A DNA stretch of 64,000 bases, from NCBI GenBank assembly GCA_948146395.1, contig OX411548.1, positions 37,952,912-38,016,911 on the forward strand, read 5' to 3'. The translations under genes and the position numbers were made by a program. Origin of the DNA: Fragum whitleyi. Its lineage: Eukaryota; Mollusca; Bivalvia; Cardiida; Cardiidae. The notes below the pieces were generated by a model. The model was not told where the DNA came from and did not search any database. It was given only the letters and a program-made list of their open reading frames with translations. Shown one piece after another: positions 10,599 to 21,459 of this stretch (position 1 is the stretch's first letter; every line of letters begins with the position of its first letter).

Positions 10599-11075
10599 AA
10601 AGTAATTTCTATCATTGACGGACGGCCCTAACTTCTTAGCGGCAGTTTTTTTTTAAAGCCGCTGAAATCATGTCTAGAATAAATATTCTAGATTTATCTC
10701 CTTCCTCAAAAAGAAAGCAACAAGATCATATCGTTGGTGGACTGCCCAAATCTCATAACTACAGTCTTGTCAAGCTGTAGTTGCAACAATTTGGTCAGAC
10801 ACTGATAATATGCTATTTATAAGATTTATTCCCGCACGATCATCCTGCATAGTCCTTGCATTTTTACTAGGCTTGATAGGTATCGCGCAAGTTCAATGTT
10901 CCATTTTTGCGTGGCGGGTCAATATGTTTTAGAGGGTCAATCGATTGACGGCCTTTTCTCGGATTTTAATACAAATTTAAAGTATGTTTAGGCGTTTAAT
11001 TGGACTTTTACGGGACTTGATCTTTTTGATTTGTTTGACAATTTGTGAAAAGATGTCTTTCTAGACATTTGGTTT

Positions 11076-11091
11076 GGCTCTGAAAAGGGCC
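11076..11091 (-). terminator. Histone-type 3' stem-loop, copy 7
   Basis: Same stem-loop and AGAAAGA element as copy 1. Confidence 0.9.
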
Positions 11092-11126
11092 GTTTTGTTC
11101 AACGACTAACAGCTGTGCGACTCTAG

Positions 11127-11456
11127 CTATTCAGAGTCTGAAGAATAATCAGAGTCAGAAGCAGACACGATTTCGACAGACTCGTTGAATAGCTCTCTGC
11201 GTAGTTCGGCGACCTGGTCAGCTTTGTTGTAGGCGTAGTCGTAGTACATGTTTCTTGCTCCTTCAATTACTGCTAGTTTCCGTCTGAGATTGTAGCAGAA
11301 GGATCTGTTGTTGGTTCTTATTGCCATTTTGTAGCGTTTCTGAACTTCGCCTAGTCGCTGGTTTAGCAGCACAATCTGGTCGCAGGCTTTCCTGAATCGT
11401 CGCTCAGCTGTGTTCAATGTGAAGCGCTTGTCGAGAGATTTCATTTTCGAAGGCAT
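11127..11456 (-). CDS. Array gene copy 7: unknown 109-aa protein, most diverged intact copy
   Basis: Intact frame with Arg22, Ile46, Cys54 and Arg59 relative to copy 2, all in the N-terminal 60 residues. The C-terminal half and acidic tail are unchanged. The stem-loop (11076-11091) and TATA-like box (11516-11527) are present. Confidence 0.78.
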   Translation of the reverse strand: MPSKMKSLDKRFTLNTAERRFRKACDQIVLLNQRLGEVQKRYKMAIRTNNRSFCYNLRRKLAVIEGARNMYYDYAYNKADQVAELRRELFNESVEIVSASDSDYSSDSE

Positions 11457-12065
11457 TGTTGTGTTATTATCGATGTAGAATGATGGAAAAGAATGGTTTC
11501 ATCTGATTCTATGCAGCCTTTTTATGCTATCCACACAAAGATTAGCAAGTGCTACATGCCACTGTCATTTCATGACACGGTACTGATATGCCAGAATGAG
11601 TTGACACTTAAGTTAATTAGCCACACGTCGTTGAAACAACATGACGATTTGCTAATCCGCAATCTATCACAACTACTTAATTACTGTTTTTATTAAGTTT
11701 GCAAACAAGTAGATCGATCTTGTCAAACAACCAAGTATTCATTTACACAATTTTCGCCCATCACATTTTAATATGAGTGACAAAAGGAGAACTAATCCGG
11801 ACATTTATTGTGCATTTCAAAGTTACCGTATACTATATATATAAAAAAGATAATATTATGCGCCTTCGCATTCGAGTCGGAAAAATATTGGCCTAGCCCG
11901 AACCTTCAAATGAAACTAGCTACTGCTCATTGTAGGCCAATCAGGGTCGAAACGCGCATCTTTTAGAACATTTACATGCATGCGACGTTGCCATTCTATC
12001 TCAGAGCAAAACAAACTAACCCTCAAAAAGATAAGTTTGCAGTTTTCCTCGATGGCGAGCGACAA

Positions 12066-12408
12066 ATATATATATAAGATCGTTACTATAGCTCATAAAA
12101 GATACAGTTAAGCGAAACCTGAGAAATATAAATATGATCAAAGTGATTCTCGGCATTTTTTTTCATTACCAACATGATGATAGAAAATGAGCACGAAATT
12201 CAGTCGAAATGAACGTACCCACGAATCTTAAATTCGGCACTTTTGTCGCGTTAAAAAAAGGAGCCAGTCACGCGAAAAAAGACATGCACAGGAACTCAAC
12301 AGGAATTAAGCATTTGAAAATATAGTTCAGAGTCAGGACCAATCAAGCAAGGTTTGTAATAGAAATCAAAATGTAATAAAATAAAGAATGAATTCTATAC
12401 ATTTTTAG
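12066..12408 (+). ncRNA. Candidate plus-strand transcription unit, copy 7
   Basis: TATA run at 12066 and AATAAA at 12375. An extra T in a T-run shifts the short MIKV frame again. Confidence 0.28.
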
Positions 12409-12883
12409 AAAGTAATTTCTATCATTGACGGACGGCACTAACTTCTTAGCGGCAGTTTTTTTAAAGCCGCTGAAATCATGTCTAGAATAAATATTCTAGA
12501 TTTATCTCCTTCCTCAAAAAGAAAGCAACAAGATCATATCGTTGGTGGACTGCCCAAATCTCATAACTACAGTCTTGTCAAGCTGTAGTTGCAACAATTT
12601 GGTCAGACACTGATAATATGCTATTTATAAGATTTATTCCCGCACGATCATCCTGCATAGTCCTTGCAATTTTACTAGGCTTGATAGGTATCGCGCAAGT
12701 TCAATGTTCCATTTTTGCGTGGCGGGTCAATATGTTTTAGAGGGTCAATCGATTGACGGCCTTTTCTCGGATTTTAATACAAATTTAAGGTATGTTTAGG
12801 CGTTCAATTGGACTTTTACGGGACTTGATCTTTTTGATTTGTTTGACAATTTGTGAAAAGATGTCTTTCTAGACATTTGGTTT

Positions 12884-12899
12884 GGCTCTGAAAAGGGCC
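12884..12899 (-). terminator. Histone-type 3' stem-loop, copy 8
   Basis: Same stem-loop and AGAAAGA element, now at the end of a truncated gene. Confidence 0.9.
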
Positions 12900-12934
12900 G
12901 TTTTGTTCAACGACGAACAGCTGTGCGACTCTAG

Positions 12935-13183
12935 CTATTCAGAGTCTGAAGAATAATCAGAGTCAGAAGCAGACACGATTTCGACAGACTCGTTGAATAG
13001 CTCTCTGCGTAGTTCGGCGACCTGGTCAGCTTTGTTGTAGGCGTAGTCGTAGTACATGTTTCTTGCTCCTTCAATTACTGCTAGTTTCCGTCTGAGATTG
13101 TAGCGGAAGGATCTGTTGTTGGTTCTTTTTGCCATTTTGTAGCGTTTCTGTACTTCGCCTAGTCGCTGGTTTAGCAGCACAAT
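12935..13183 (-). pseudogene. Array gene copy 8: 5'-truncated by retrotransposon
   Basis: The copy reads normally from about residue 27 to the stop, with Arg59 as in copy 7. It is then interrupted at about 13183, where the sequence changes abruptly to a LINE running on the plus strand. Promoter, start codon and the first 26 codons are missing. An open frame can be extended a few codons into the LINE from an ATG there, but that is accidental. The stem-loop at 12884-12899 is intact. Confidence 0.88.
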
Positions 13184-13187
13184 TTGA

Positions 13188-13511
13188 GGGGGGTTCAACA
13201 AGTACCCAAATGAAAACTATGATAATGAACCTGTCTTAAGTGCAAGGCGAGTAGGTAAATCTCATAATAATCAACCTAGAATGGTAATTGCTAAATTCTC
13301 CTTGGTTGAACACAAACATAATATTTTCAAAGTTGGAGACGTTCTTCGTCGTAATAAAATAAAGGTTTCAAACGTTCTTACGAGCTTTGAACGGATGGAG
13401 CTAAAACGGCTTAATGATACCGGCAAAAGAGGTTTCTTCAAGAATGGCAAATTACATATATTTAGAGAGAAACCATCAGATGGTCCAAATACCCAACGTC
13501 GGACGTATTAG
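13188..13511 (+). pseudogene. LINE ORF1 C-terminal domain remnant
   Basis: The open frame runs from the junction and includes ENYDNEPVLSARRVG, then VIAKFSLVEHKHNIF and RGFFKNGKLHIF. This resembles the nucleic-acid-binding C-terminal domain of L1-type ORF1 proteins, in which a V-I-A-K-F strand is followed by an R/K-rich helix and a 'G-K-L-[YH]-I' strand. The N-terminal part of ORF1 is missing because the insert is 5'-truncated. The first ATG (13281) is internal and probably not a start. Confidence 0.65.
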
Positions 13512-13673
13512 AGGGATCGTCGGTTGCATCCCAATTCTGCCTCTCTTAACGATTCAAACACAAGTAACTATGCAGACGCATTGACCTCTATACCTGGCCG
13601 TAGTGCTGATGTAGAATAGGGGTGTGGTCGAGGCCAATCTCATATTGATGACATTGATAGTGTTTTATCCTTA

Positions 13674-14536
13674 ATGTCATGGAATATTAGTGGATTGTAT
13701 AACAAAATAGCACAATCTGATTTTTTTGATTATGTGAATAAATATGATATTGTTTGTTTTCAAGAGACATGGTTAAAATCGTCTGATTCTCTTGATGACA
13801 TCCTCAGCTTTTTCCAGGATATTGTTCTTTTGTTTGTTCGGCTAAGCCTTCGTTCAAGGGTGGCCGAAATCTAGGTGGTGTGATTATATTCATTAAAGAT
13901 TATTTAACTAAATATGTTACTAGAATAGCAGAGAATTTCACTTATGGCGTTGTATTGAAATTTACTAGAAAAACTATTGTCTCAGATAAAGATGTTATTC
14001 TAATTTCTACATATCTACCACCAGATGGTTCTAATTTTTACGTAAATGAGAGTTGTAAAGGCGTTTCATGTTTAGAGGACCTGTTTTATAGCTATTTTGA
14101 TGAATTTGCAGATGCGGAAATAATACTTCGTGGAGATATGAACGCCCGCACAGGGGCTTTACAAGAAAATGAATTATTGCCTAAAATTCCTGAATTTCAG
14201 GAGTATTCTGAACTTTTTGATGAGAATTTGTACAATCATAGAAACAATTCTGATAAAGTTGTTAACCGCTTTGGAAAAGAACTTATAAATTTTTGTAATA
14301 TATTCACTTTATACATTGTAAATGGCAGATTTGGTAAAGATAGATTAGTTGGAGATTTTACGTTTATTAATAGCCTCGGCTGTAGTGTTGTTGATTATTT
14401 TATTGTTTCGTCAAATATAATAAGTATCATTAATGATTTCACAATAGGCTCCATTTCAAATAGTGACCACTTACCTATACATTTGAAGCTTAGTATAAAG
14501 CGAGATGAAAAATATGAAAAAGGGTTATGGCCCTAA
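13674..14536 (+). pseudogene. LINE AP-endonuclease domain, frameshifted
   Basis: Two pieces (13674-13874 and 13880-14536, different frames) together cover an exonuclease-endonuclease-phosphatase fold: SWNISGL, then CFQETW with the catalytic Glu, GDMNAR with the catalytic Asp and Asn, and SDHLP with the catalytic Asp-His pair. In a live element this domain nicks target DNA to prime reverse transcription. The frameshift near 13870 removes part of the loop after the first Glu motif. Confidence 0.88.
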
Positions 14537-16538
14537 GTGTGGCGAACATGTTAAACAATATTATTCTTTTGATGAAAATAGTATTTCATCATATAATCAA
14601 AATTTACTTGAATATTTCGAGAAAGGTGTTTTTTATGAAATTGAAGATAATTTAGAAAATGAAACTAACATAGATATCACTATTTCACTGTTTGAACGTA
14701 TAAAACAAGAATGCAGTAGACATGCGTTAAAGTATAAAAATGATAGTAAATTCAATCGGAAGCAGATGTGGTACGATAAAGATTGTAAGCAGTTTAGTAG
14801 AATAAAAAATAAATCTCTGAAGGACTTTAGGGATAGCAGATCAGAAGCTAGTTTGGACCTATACATTGACAACAAGAATAAATATAAATCGCTATGTAGA
14901 AATAAAAGAGAATCTTATAGGAAAAAACTTCTTTTTGATATTGAAAATAGTATATATAATTCTAAATCTTTTTGGAATAATATAAAATTTATATCAGGTA
15001 AAAAAAGAATAGCAATAAACATTCCATTAGATACCTGGTTTAATTATTTCAAATCACTTTATGGTTCTGACGATTTTCAAAATATTGAAAATGAAATAAG
15101 TATGGACACAGTGTCGTATGAACCGCGGACGGGTCATGAAATCGATGAGGATTTCAATGATACATTCAATAGTCCTATTACAGACAGTGAAATTTTAGCC
15201 GCGGTTCGTGATATTAATCCAAATAAAGGACAAGTCGGTAATTTAATCCCGTATCATTTCATTCATGGAATTGATATTCTATTACCATATATCAGACTTC
15301 TTTTTAACAAAATTTATAACACTGGAGAGTTTCCTAGTATGTGGACTAGATCTGTTATTGTTCCTATACATAAGAAAGGGTGCCTTACTGACCCCGAAAA
15401 TTACCGAGGAATATCCTTAATTGATGGATTTAGTAAGCTATATATAAGTATTTTAGCTAAACGATTAACATTTTATGTAAATGCCTTTGATATTTTAAGT
15501 GAATCACAAGCCGGATTCCGTCAAGGTTACAGCACTATAGACAATGCTTTTATTCTTCAGTCAATCGTTTCAAAATATCTTGGAATGAAACGCAAAAGAT
15601 TTTATGTTGCTTTTATTGATTTTAAAAAAGCGTTTGATTCGGTCAACAGATCAAAATTATTTTCTGTATTACAGGGACAAGGTATAAAGGGTAAACTATT
15701 GTCATCCATTATAAGTATATACAAAAATGTTTCTGCATGCGTCCGAGACGAAAAGTTTGGTACACTTTCAGATTTATTCAATTGTCCAATTGGTCTAAGA
15801 CAAGGCTGTAAGCTAAGTCCTATATTGTTTTGTCTTTTTATTAATGAGTTAGAAGCAAGCATTAAAAACTTTGGATGTAGAGGTATTCAGCTCTTCCCTG
15901 AATTAATTAAAATTTGCTCTCTAATGTTTGCAGATGACGTGGCTCTTGCAAGTGACACAGTTGTTGGCCTACAGATGCAACTAAATGCATTATATACATT
16001 TTGTAGGGAGTGGCATTTGCATGTCAATATCGATAAAACAAAAGTTGTCGTTTTCAGAAATGGTGGACAGATTAAAAGAAATGAGAAATGGTATTATGAT
16101 AATAAGTCGGTTGAGGTAGTTAATAACTTCGTATATGTTGGTGTTAATTTCACATGTAAACTTTCCTCATATAGAATGTCTGAGCATATGGCAACAAAAA
16201 GTAAAAAGGTTTTAATTGCACTATTGAAGAGTTTACAAAGTGTCATGCCATTGTCTTATCAGACGTTTTTCAAAATTTTTGATTCCAAAATTTCTTCTGT
16301 TCTTTTATATGGCTCAGAGATTTGGGGTCTAGATTACAGTGACTGTTCTGAAAGAGTTCAGTTATATGCATGTAAACGATTTATGAACGCTTCTCAAAAA
16401 TCTGTTAAATATGCAATCCTAGGTGATTGTGCAAGATACCCACTTCATATTGAAGCCTCAACTAGGTGCATTAAATATTGGATTAAATTGTTAAGCATGC
16501 CAAATAATCGTTATATAAAAAATGTTACAACATGTTAA
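14505..16538 (+). pseudogene. LINE reverse transcriptase domain
   Basis: A 677-codon open frame holds the RT blocks: NYRGISLIDGFSKLY, SESQAGFRQGYS, FIDFKKAFDSVNRSKLF with the first catalytic Asp, GLRQGCKLSPILF, and FADD at residues 475-478 with the Asp pair. Thumb-like sequence follows. It is continuous with the endonuclease apart from a frameshift near 14520, so the ATG at 14505 is not a genuine start. It would copy LINE RNA at the target site. Confidence 0.92.
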
Positions 16539-17137
16539 AGCTACTTGACGAACAGGGGTTTAGAAACTGGGTCTCAAAAGTTAGGATTAATTTGAATGAA
16601 AATGGATTTGGATACATTTGGGAGAGGCAATCTTTGAATAATGTGAAACATTTTATTTTATGTTACAAAAATAGATCAAGGGACAAATTTATTCAAAAAT
16701 GGTATGGATATTATGAATCTAGTAGTAAGTTGTTGTATTATTCTAACTTCAAGAAAACCTTCTCCCGAGAATGTTATCTTGATTTGATTGATATTATGAA
16801 GTTTAGAAAAAGCTTTGTTGCCTTTCGAACATCAGCACACAATCTTAGGATAGAAAGAGGTCGCCATTTCAACATAGATAGAAATTTTAGATATTGTTTG
16901 TATTGTGATAATGTCGTTGAATGTGAATATCACTTTGTTTTAATACGTCCGCTATATGATGATCTACGCAAAAAATTTATCAATAAAAAGTATTACACCT
17001 ATCCGAACATTCAAAAATTCTATACATTGATGACAAAAACAGATGTAACAACACTGAAGAATCTTTCTATGTTTATATATTATGCATTTGAAAAAAGAAA
17101 TACTGCAGTTACCAATGTACATAATCTTTCTCCATGA
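16532..17137 (+). pseudogene. LINE ORF2 C-terminal Cys/His region
   Basis: This frame continues ORF2 after a shift near 16535. Around residue 125 it reads CLYCDNVVECEYHFVLIRP. LINEs of this type normally have C-x2-C-x7/8-H-x4-C-P here. The last Cys is replaced by Arg, so the putative zinc site is broken. The match rests on the spacing and on the following YDDLRKKF segment. Confidence 0.75.
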
Positions 17138-17220
17138 TAGCATAATCTATTGTTAAATGTATGTTTTGTATATTTTTATATGGGCCGGTGGCCAATGTAC
17201 TTGAATAAAGAATTGAATTG

Positions 17221-17548
17221 AAGTGCCGATATTGGGTCGAAACATTTTACATTTATCACATGTTTACTTGGATAATTTCTTTTCGTCTCGTTTAATTTTC
17301 ACCACAATGCCACCAGAAACGTCCACCTCCAGTGCTTTCAGCGCTTTGATTAAGATTGGTGGTGTAGGTTTTTTTTCATTAGAATAGTTCCAAGGGGGTC
17401 AATTTGAAAATTCTCAAAGTAAACACGCCGCCTTCACCTTCTAATTTTTTTTGTCAAATTCCTCATGTCTATAGCAGACCTAGCTTCTGCACATGTTTCT
17501 TTGGGGGGGAGGGGGGTGTTGTAGAATGAAAATCAAAGGGCTAAGAGT
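17221..17548. other. Flank of LINE, no gene seen
   Basis: No similarity to the array unit, so the LINE is not a simple insertion within it. Contains a G-run (17500-17516). No coding signal was recognised. Confidence 0.5.
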
Positions 17549-18472
17549 GCCGAAGACCTGGTTTATAAAGAGGCAAGGTGACATTTGAATGTACGCACTC
17601 CAATTCTTGAATCTTTTAAGCAAAACTTTTTTTAGGCGAGGGAAACCAAGGTATCCATTTTACTATAGGGATCGTAAGCCTCATTCCGAACTCACTTCAA
17701 AGGAAAAAATGTCAAACGGTATGTTCACTATATAGTGCTGAGTCCGCCAAAAACAACTAACAATTTAGGTATAGATTACTACGCCCGATACCGCTTTGCA
17801 GATAGACGCAACTCGCGTTTTTATAATTTTAGTTGAGTTGATTGGTTTGCTACTAGTCAGTCAATTTATTCATTCGATCATTCCATATAACAATCGCAGT
17901 GATGCTGTTTTTCTAGGGGCACAAGCTCATCGGCTCTGTCTTTTACATTGAATTGAACTCCATAAAGAAGTTGTATTTAACTGTGGGAACACAAGAAATT
18001 GAAAGGGTCAAATTCTCTCTTTCCCACAATATTGTCCACCCTATACTTATATCCCATTATTTTTAATTTCTACCCTAAATATATATCAAATTTCACTCAT
18101 GTTGATTTATAGTCAACAACCTGTTCCAAGTTAGCCCAGTCTAAGATTTTATCGTCTGTTTAAGGGTATAATGATGGGACAAGGCTTTTATTTTTTTCTA
18201 ATTTAGATTAATCCATAACAAGACAACAAATTTTTAGACAGGTCCGATTTGTAAAGGGTTGGAGATTACATACAATATGTGTACATATTATGGAATAATT
18301 AAGGTTATATTCCAGAAAATTGACCTCGTGTGTTGTTTCGTCTATTCAGTTGCCTGGCCTTCAGTACTATCAGTACTTTGATTTTAGCACAGCGTAGTGA
18401 TATGCAAGCACTGATTTGAACACACTAAACACTTCGTGTCGCACAAAAGTTGATGACGTATACTAGACCAGT
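17549..18472. repeat. Left arm of a long inverted repeat (partner 35326-37572)
   Basis: The reverse complement matches pieces of 35326-37572 throughout. For example 18456-18470 (GACGTATACTAGACC) pairs with 35328-35342, the 18300-18370 region with 35430-35500, and 17570-17720 with 37370-37560. The right arm carries about 1.3 kb that this arm lacks. Probably two copies of an old transposable element in opposite orientation. Confidence 0.85.
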
Positions 18473-19013
18473 AGTATCTGGTATAAACCAGGCCCGAGCT
18501 GTTATAAACGATTTTCAGTCGATTGCTTAAATTTTTCTAAAGTACTCACTTTTTCTTACAAAACTCAAAGAAATGAAATTAAAAGGAAAATTTAGTGTCA
18601 GACCCATCTGTATCAACATGTCGAATTGGAAATTTAGTAACAAAATCCCGATACATGATACAGTGACGTTTCTTTCAAGTGTCGGACAGGATCTGGTTGA
18701 GCCAAAGCTCGAAAATGCAAATGCTGAATTTACAGCAAAGAGTTCAACGTACTTTTCATTGGACTTGGATTTATGAAGACTTTAAACAACCATGAGTTTA
18801 CTCAACGTTGGGGAATTAATGACGTTGAGACGTCGTAATGACGTTATTACGAATATTTGATCAAAAACGCGCGATTTTAGCAGAAATGTTTAGTATAATT
18901 CATTTAGATTCTAGCTTTTTGATTACAGATTTTATGCACCAATATATCGTTCATCACATGTAAAACCCAACATAATTATAGCAGCTTTGATTGGAGCTCG
19001 CTCACGCAAGACA
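18473..19013. other. Intergenic, no gene seen
   Basis: AT-rich. A 67-codon open frame at 18573-18776 has no recognisable feature and is treated as chance. Confidence 0.5.
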
Positions 19014-19178
19014 TTAAGGTTGTGGGACCGTAATAGTTCCGCAACATTTCGGAACTAATGATCTTTCAAAATGTTGACCGAGGTTTCCTAATGAAAATCA
19101 TTAGGAAACCTCGGTTAACACTATTGAAGTTTATTGCTTCCAAAACATTGCGGACCTATTACGGGTCTATTACCTTAA
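19014..19178. mobile_element. TTAA-flanked MITE with perfect hairpin (copy A)
   Basis: TTAA bounds both ends. Terminal inverted repeats begin GGTNGTGGGACCGTAAT / GGTAATAGACCCGTAAT. The centre (19078-19114) is a perfect 17-base palindrome, CCGAGGTTTCCTAATGA, around a three-base loop. TTAA target sites are typical of piggyBac-like transposons. A second copy lies at 21049-21209. Confidence 0.8.
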
Positions 19179-20869
19179 GAGTTTGCTACCAATGACCCAG
19201 CCTGAATAATATCCCATGCAGACTGACACACAAATTTCGATTCTATTTATTGATTTGTGATAAAAAGGCTTTCAAAATCAAACAATACGGTTCAAATATT
19301 ACTTATTTGTGAAGTGCACCAAGTGCTCCTACTGACCTTATCTTTACACGGTCTTGCTCGTTGCGTGATTTACAGAAAGAATTTAAGAATGGATCGATCG
19401 ATTAATGTATAAAAGTCAGATAATGTCGTTTCAAGTTTTTTTTCGTTGATGAGAAACAAAAATACTGACTATACTTTTGCACCTAAGTAAATATACTCTT
19501 GGTATTAAACACACGTAGGCGACATTTTTCACTTGTGTTATGGATATGCAAATAAGCATTTTCGTTACCCGTTTCGTTATCGTGATGTTTGACTGGTCAA
19601 AGGATGATCAGCAGAATAGATCAATTATATTCTATCTCCGTTCAAGTATTTTTTTTTCTTTATTTTTTTTTCTCTTTTAGCCCATTACAAGACGACACAA
19701 TAACAGATTGGCTCATTTTCAAAGAAGACTCTTTTCAAATTATTTTTTTTCTTTTTTGGAGAAAGGGCGTCCCATATTTTTACTTGGTCGGAATTGTGCT
19801 TAAAGTTTAGCGTGCACTTTTACGCTTTCATATGCCATCTTATAGTACCAAGGACTGTAGAAGGTTCACTTATCCAAAGCTTCTGTTACATAAACGCCCC
19901 GACTCGTAGCGGATGCGATGACAATTTGTAGAAACGGCAATCAAATCTGTGACCGGTCGCAGACCTGTGACCGGTCGCAGAGTAGTCGGCGATATCCGTG
20001 CAACAACCGATTAAAAAGCGGATTTCTCACATGAGCAGCGCGTTGGTGAGTTTTATCTTTATTTTAAACATGCCGACAAGTCGACGGCGTCTTTTAGGTT
20101 TGTTGAAGCCAAAATTGTATCGACAACTAGTGTCATAATATTTGTGACTCGTCACGTGAAAAAGGACCATCTGGGTAGTGCGCAAAGTGTCGAACCTAGT
20201 CGGACTGCGCGCTTCGCGCAGACTGACTTTTGTCGAAACTTTACACACTGAGCGAGTTTTCTGGATCTAGAATGATCATTCCATCTTTCGGTGAAGTAAC
20301 TTTTGAAATTCGACCTCTTGTTGACCTGTACTAGAACCAATCCCTTTTTCGAATATTAAGTCTTTAGAGTTCCAAGATGGTCCCTTTACCGTGACGGGTC
20401 ACATTTGTCTAAAAAAAAATAAATAAATAAACCATAAAAACACACACACAAACAAACAAACATAAAAAAGTCAATGCAGCCGATTCCCGAGTCGATACTT
20501 TTCACACTAGCCAAATGATCAACTTTTGCTAAACAGCTCACAAAGATCTTAAATACTTCATTTACTCCGCAAACTTACTGCAAACTGTTCTGTCACAAAT
20601 TGTTAGCTCCTTCGGTGTTATCTTTTTCAAAAGCAGCTTTCTGTTTTTACGGAGATTGCTAATAGTCAATTCTTTTTCAAAGACGGCCATGTCAATTATT
20701 ACTTATTCGACAATAACCTTTTTATCTGCCACAACCAATAGATTCTTGACATTTTCTCAGCTGCTATGATTCAAACCGAATTCAAATTTGTCGCGTATTA
20801 ACAGAAATGTAATATATTCACGATTTTCTGAAATTGTAGTGTCACATGATTCTCCGTCGTGAAACCTAG
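19179..20869. other. Intergenic repeat-like DNA, no gene seen
   Basis: Contains T-rich tracts (19650-19760), a direct repeat of CTGTGACCGGTCGCAGA (19948-19984), and a CAAA/ACAC-rich tract (20410-20465). Open frames here are short and lack features. Confidence 0.5.
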
Positions 20870-20998
20870 CCTGCGTTCAGGATGACAAAACGGTGCGAAC
20901 AGTTTTCCAATTATATTCCGCTTTGCACGTGCACATGCGTGCAAAGCGGGGTATAATTTAGCTAACTGTTAGCACCGTTTTGGCATCCTGAACGCAGG
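20870..20998. mobile_element. 129-bp long palindrome (MITE-like)
   Basis: The arms CCTGCGTTCAGGATGAC... and ...GGCATCCTGAACGCAGG are inverted copies, with an inner inverted pair CTTTGCACG/CGTGCAAAG. Almost the whole element can fold on itself. A related, more diverged copy starts at 63892. Confidence 0.85.
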
Positions 20999-21048
20999 AT
21001 TGTATCGTTTTGTCAATTTGGAAGTGAAGGAGCGGGGATAGCAATCCC

Positions 21049-21209
21049 TTAAGGTAGTGGACCGTGATAGTTGCGCAACATTTCGGCACTCATAAACTTT
21101 CATGTTGACCGATGTGTCCTAATGAAAATCATAAGGAAACCTCGGTTAACACGGTTAAAGTTCATAACCTCCTTAATGTTGCGGAACTATTACGGTTCTA
21201 CTACCTTAA
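21049..21209. mobile_element. TTAA-flanked MITE (copy B)
   Basis: Same family as 19014-19178: TTAA at both ends, terminal repeats GGTAGTGGACCGTGATAG / GGTAGTAGAACCGTAATAG, and a partly decayed central hairpin. Confidence 0.8.
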
Positions 21210-21459
21210 TTGAACCATGTGCTGTGTTCTTATTGTTGGACTATTGTCCAGTATGTTGTCCAGCTTGACAAGGTGTAACCGCAAACCGATCGAACGTCAC
21301 AATCTTGGGTCATGGTCTGATTATGTAGATAATAATTTCAAACCCCGGTCATTGTAACCAAGTACGTACGGCCGTTCTTGTTCTCTTTTTAAAGTGACCT
21401 TGGAAGGAAAATTCAAGGATTAAAAAAGCGTTCAAGCAAAGTTCACTTTAATGGATGGC

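Larger units (their letters stand above)
1..13183. repeat. Tandem array of a ~1.8-kb gene-bearing unit, eight copies
   Basis: Corresponding points (stop codon of the minus-strand gene) fall at 303, 2109, 3913, 5706, 7511, 9317, 11127 and 12935, giving periods of 1806, 1804, 1793, 1805, 1806, 1810 and 1808. The copies are nearly identical by eye over their whole length, intergenic DNA included, as expected of a recently amplified or homogenised array. The array runs off the left edge of the window and is cut on the right at about 13183 by a retrotransposon. Each unit holds a minus-strand gene with histone-type 3' signals and a divergent plus-strand TATA/AATAAA pair. Constant intergenic landmarks include the 14-base palindrome GTCAATCGATTGAC (first at 124), the 20-base palindrome TCTAGAATAAATATTCTAGA (first near 1655), an AGCGGC/GCCGCT stem around a T-run (near 1618), and an ACTACAG/CTGTAGT stem (near 1739). 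Confidence 0.98.
13184..17220 (+). mobile_element. 5'-truncated APE-type non-LTR retrotransposon (LINE)
   Basis: The element begins inside ORF1 at the break in array copy 8. It carries, in order, an ORF1 C-terminal remnant, an AP-endonuclease, a reverse transcriptase and a Cys/His C-terminal region. It ends in a short 3' UTR with a GGCC-GGT-GGCC hairpin (near 17183), AATAAA at 17203 and a TTGAATTGAA tail. Frameshifts near 13870, 14520 and 16535 make it inactive. The YRGISL, FRQGYS, GLRQGCKLSP and FADD blocks and the endonuclease place it among Jockey/I-group or CR1-like LINEs. The clade cannot be fixed by eye. Confidence 0.93.
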
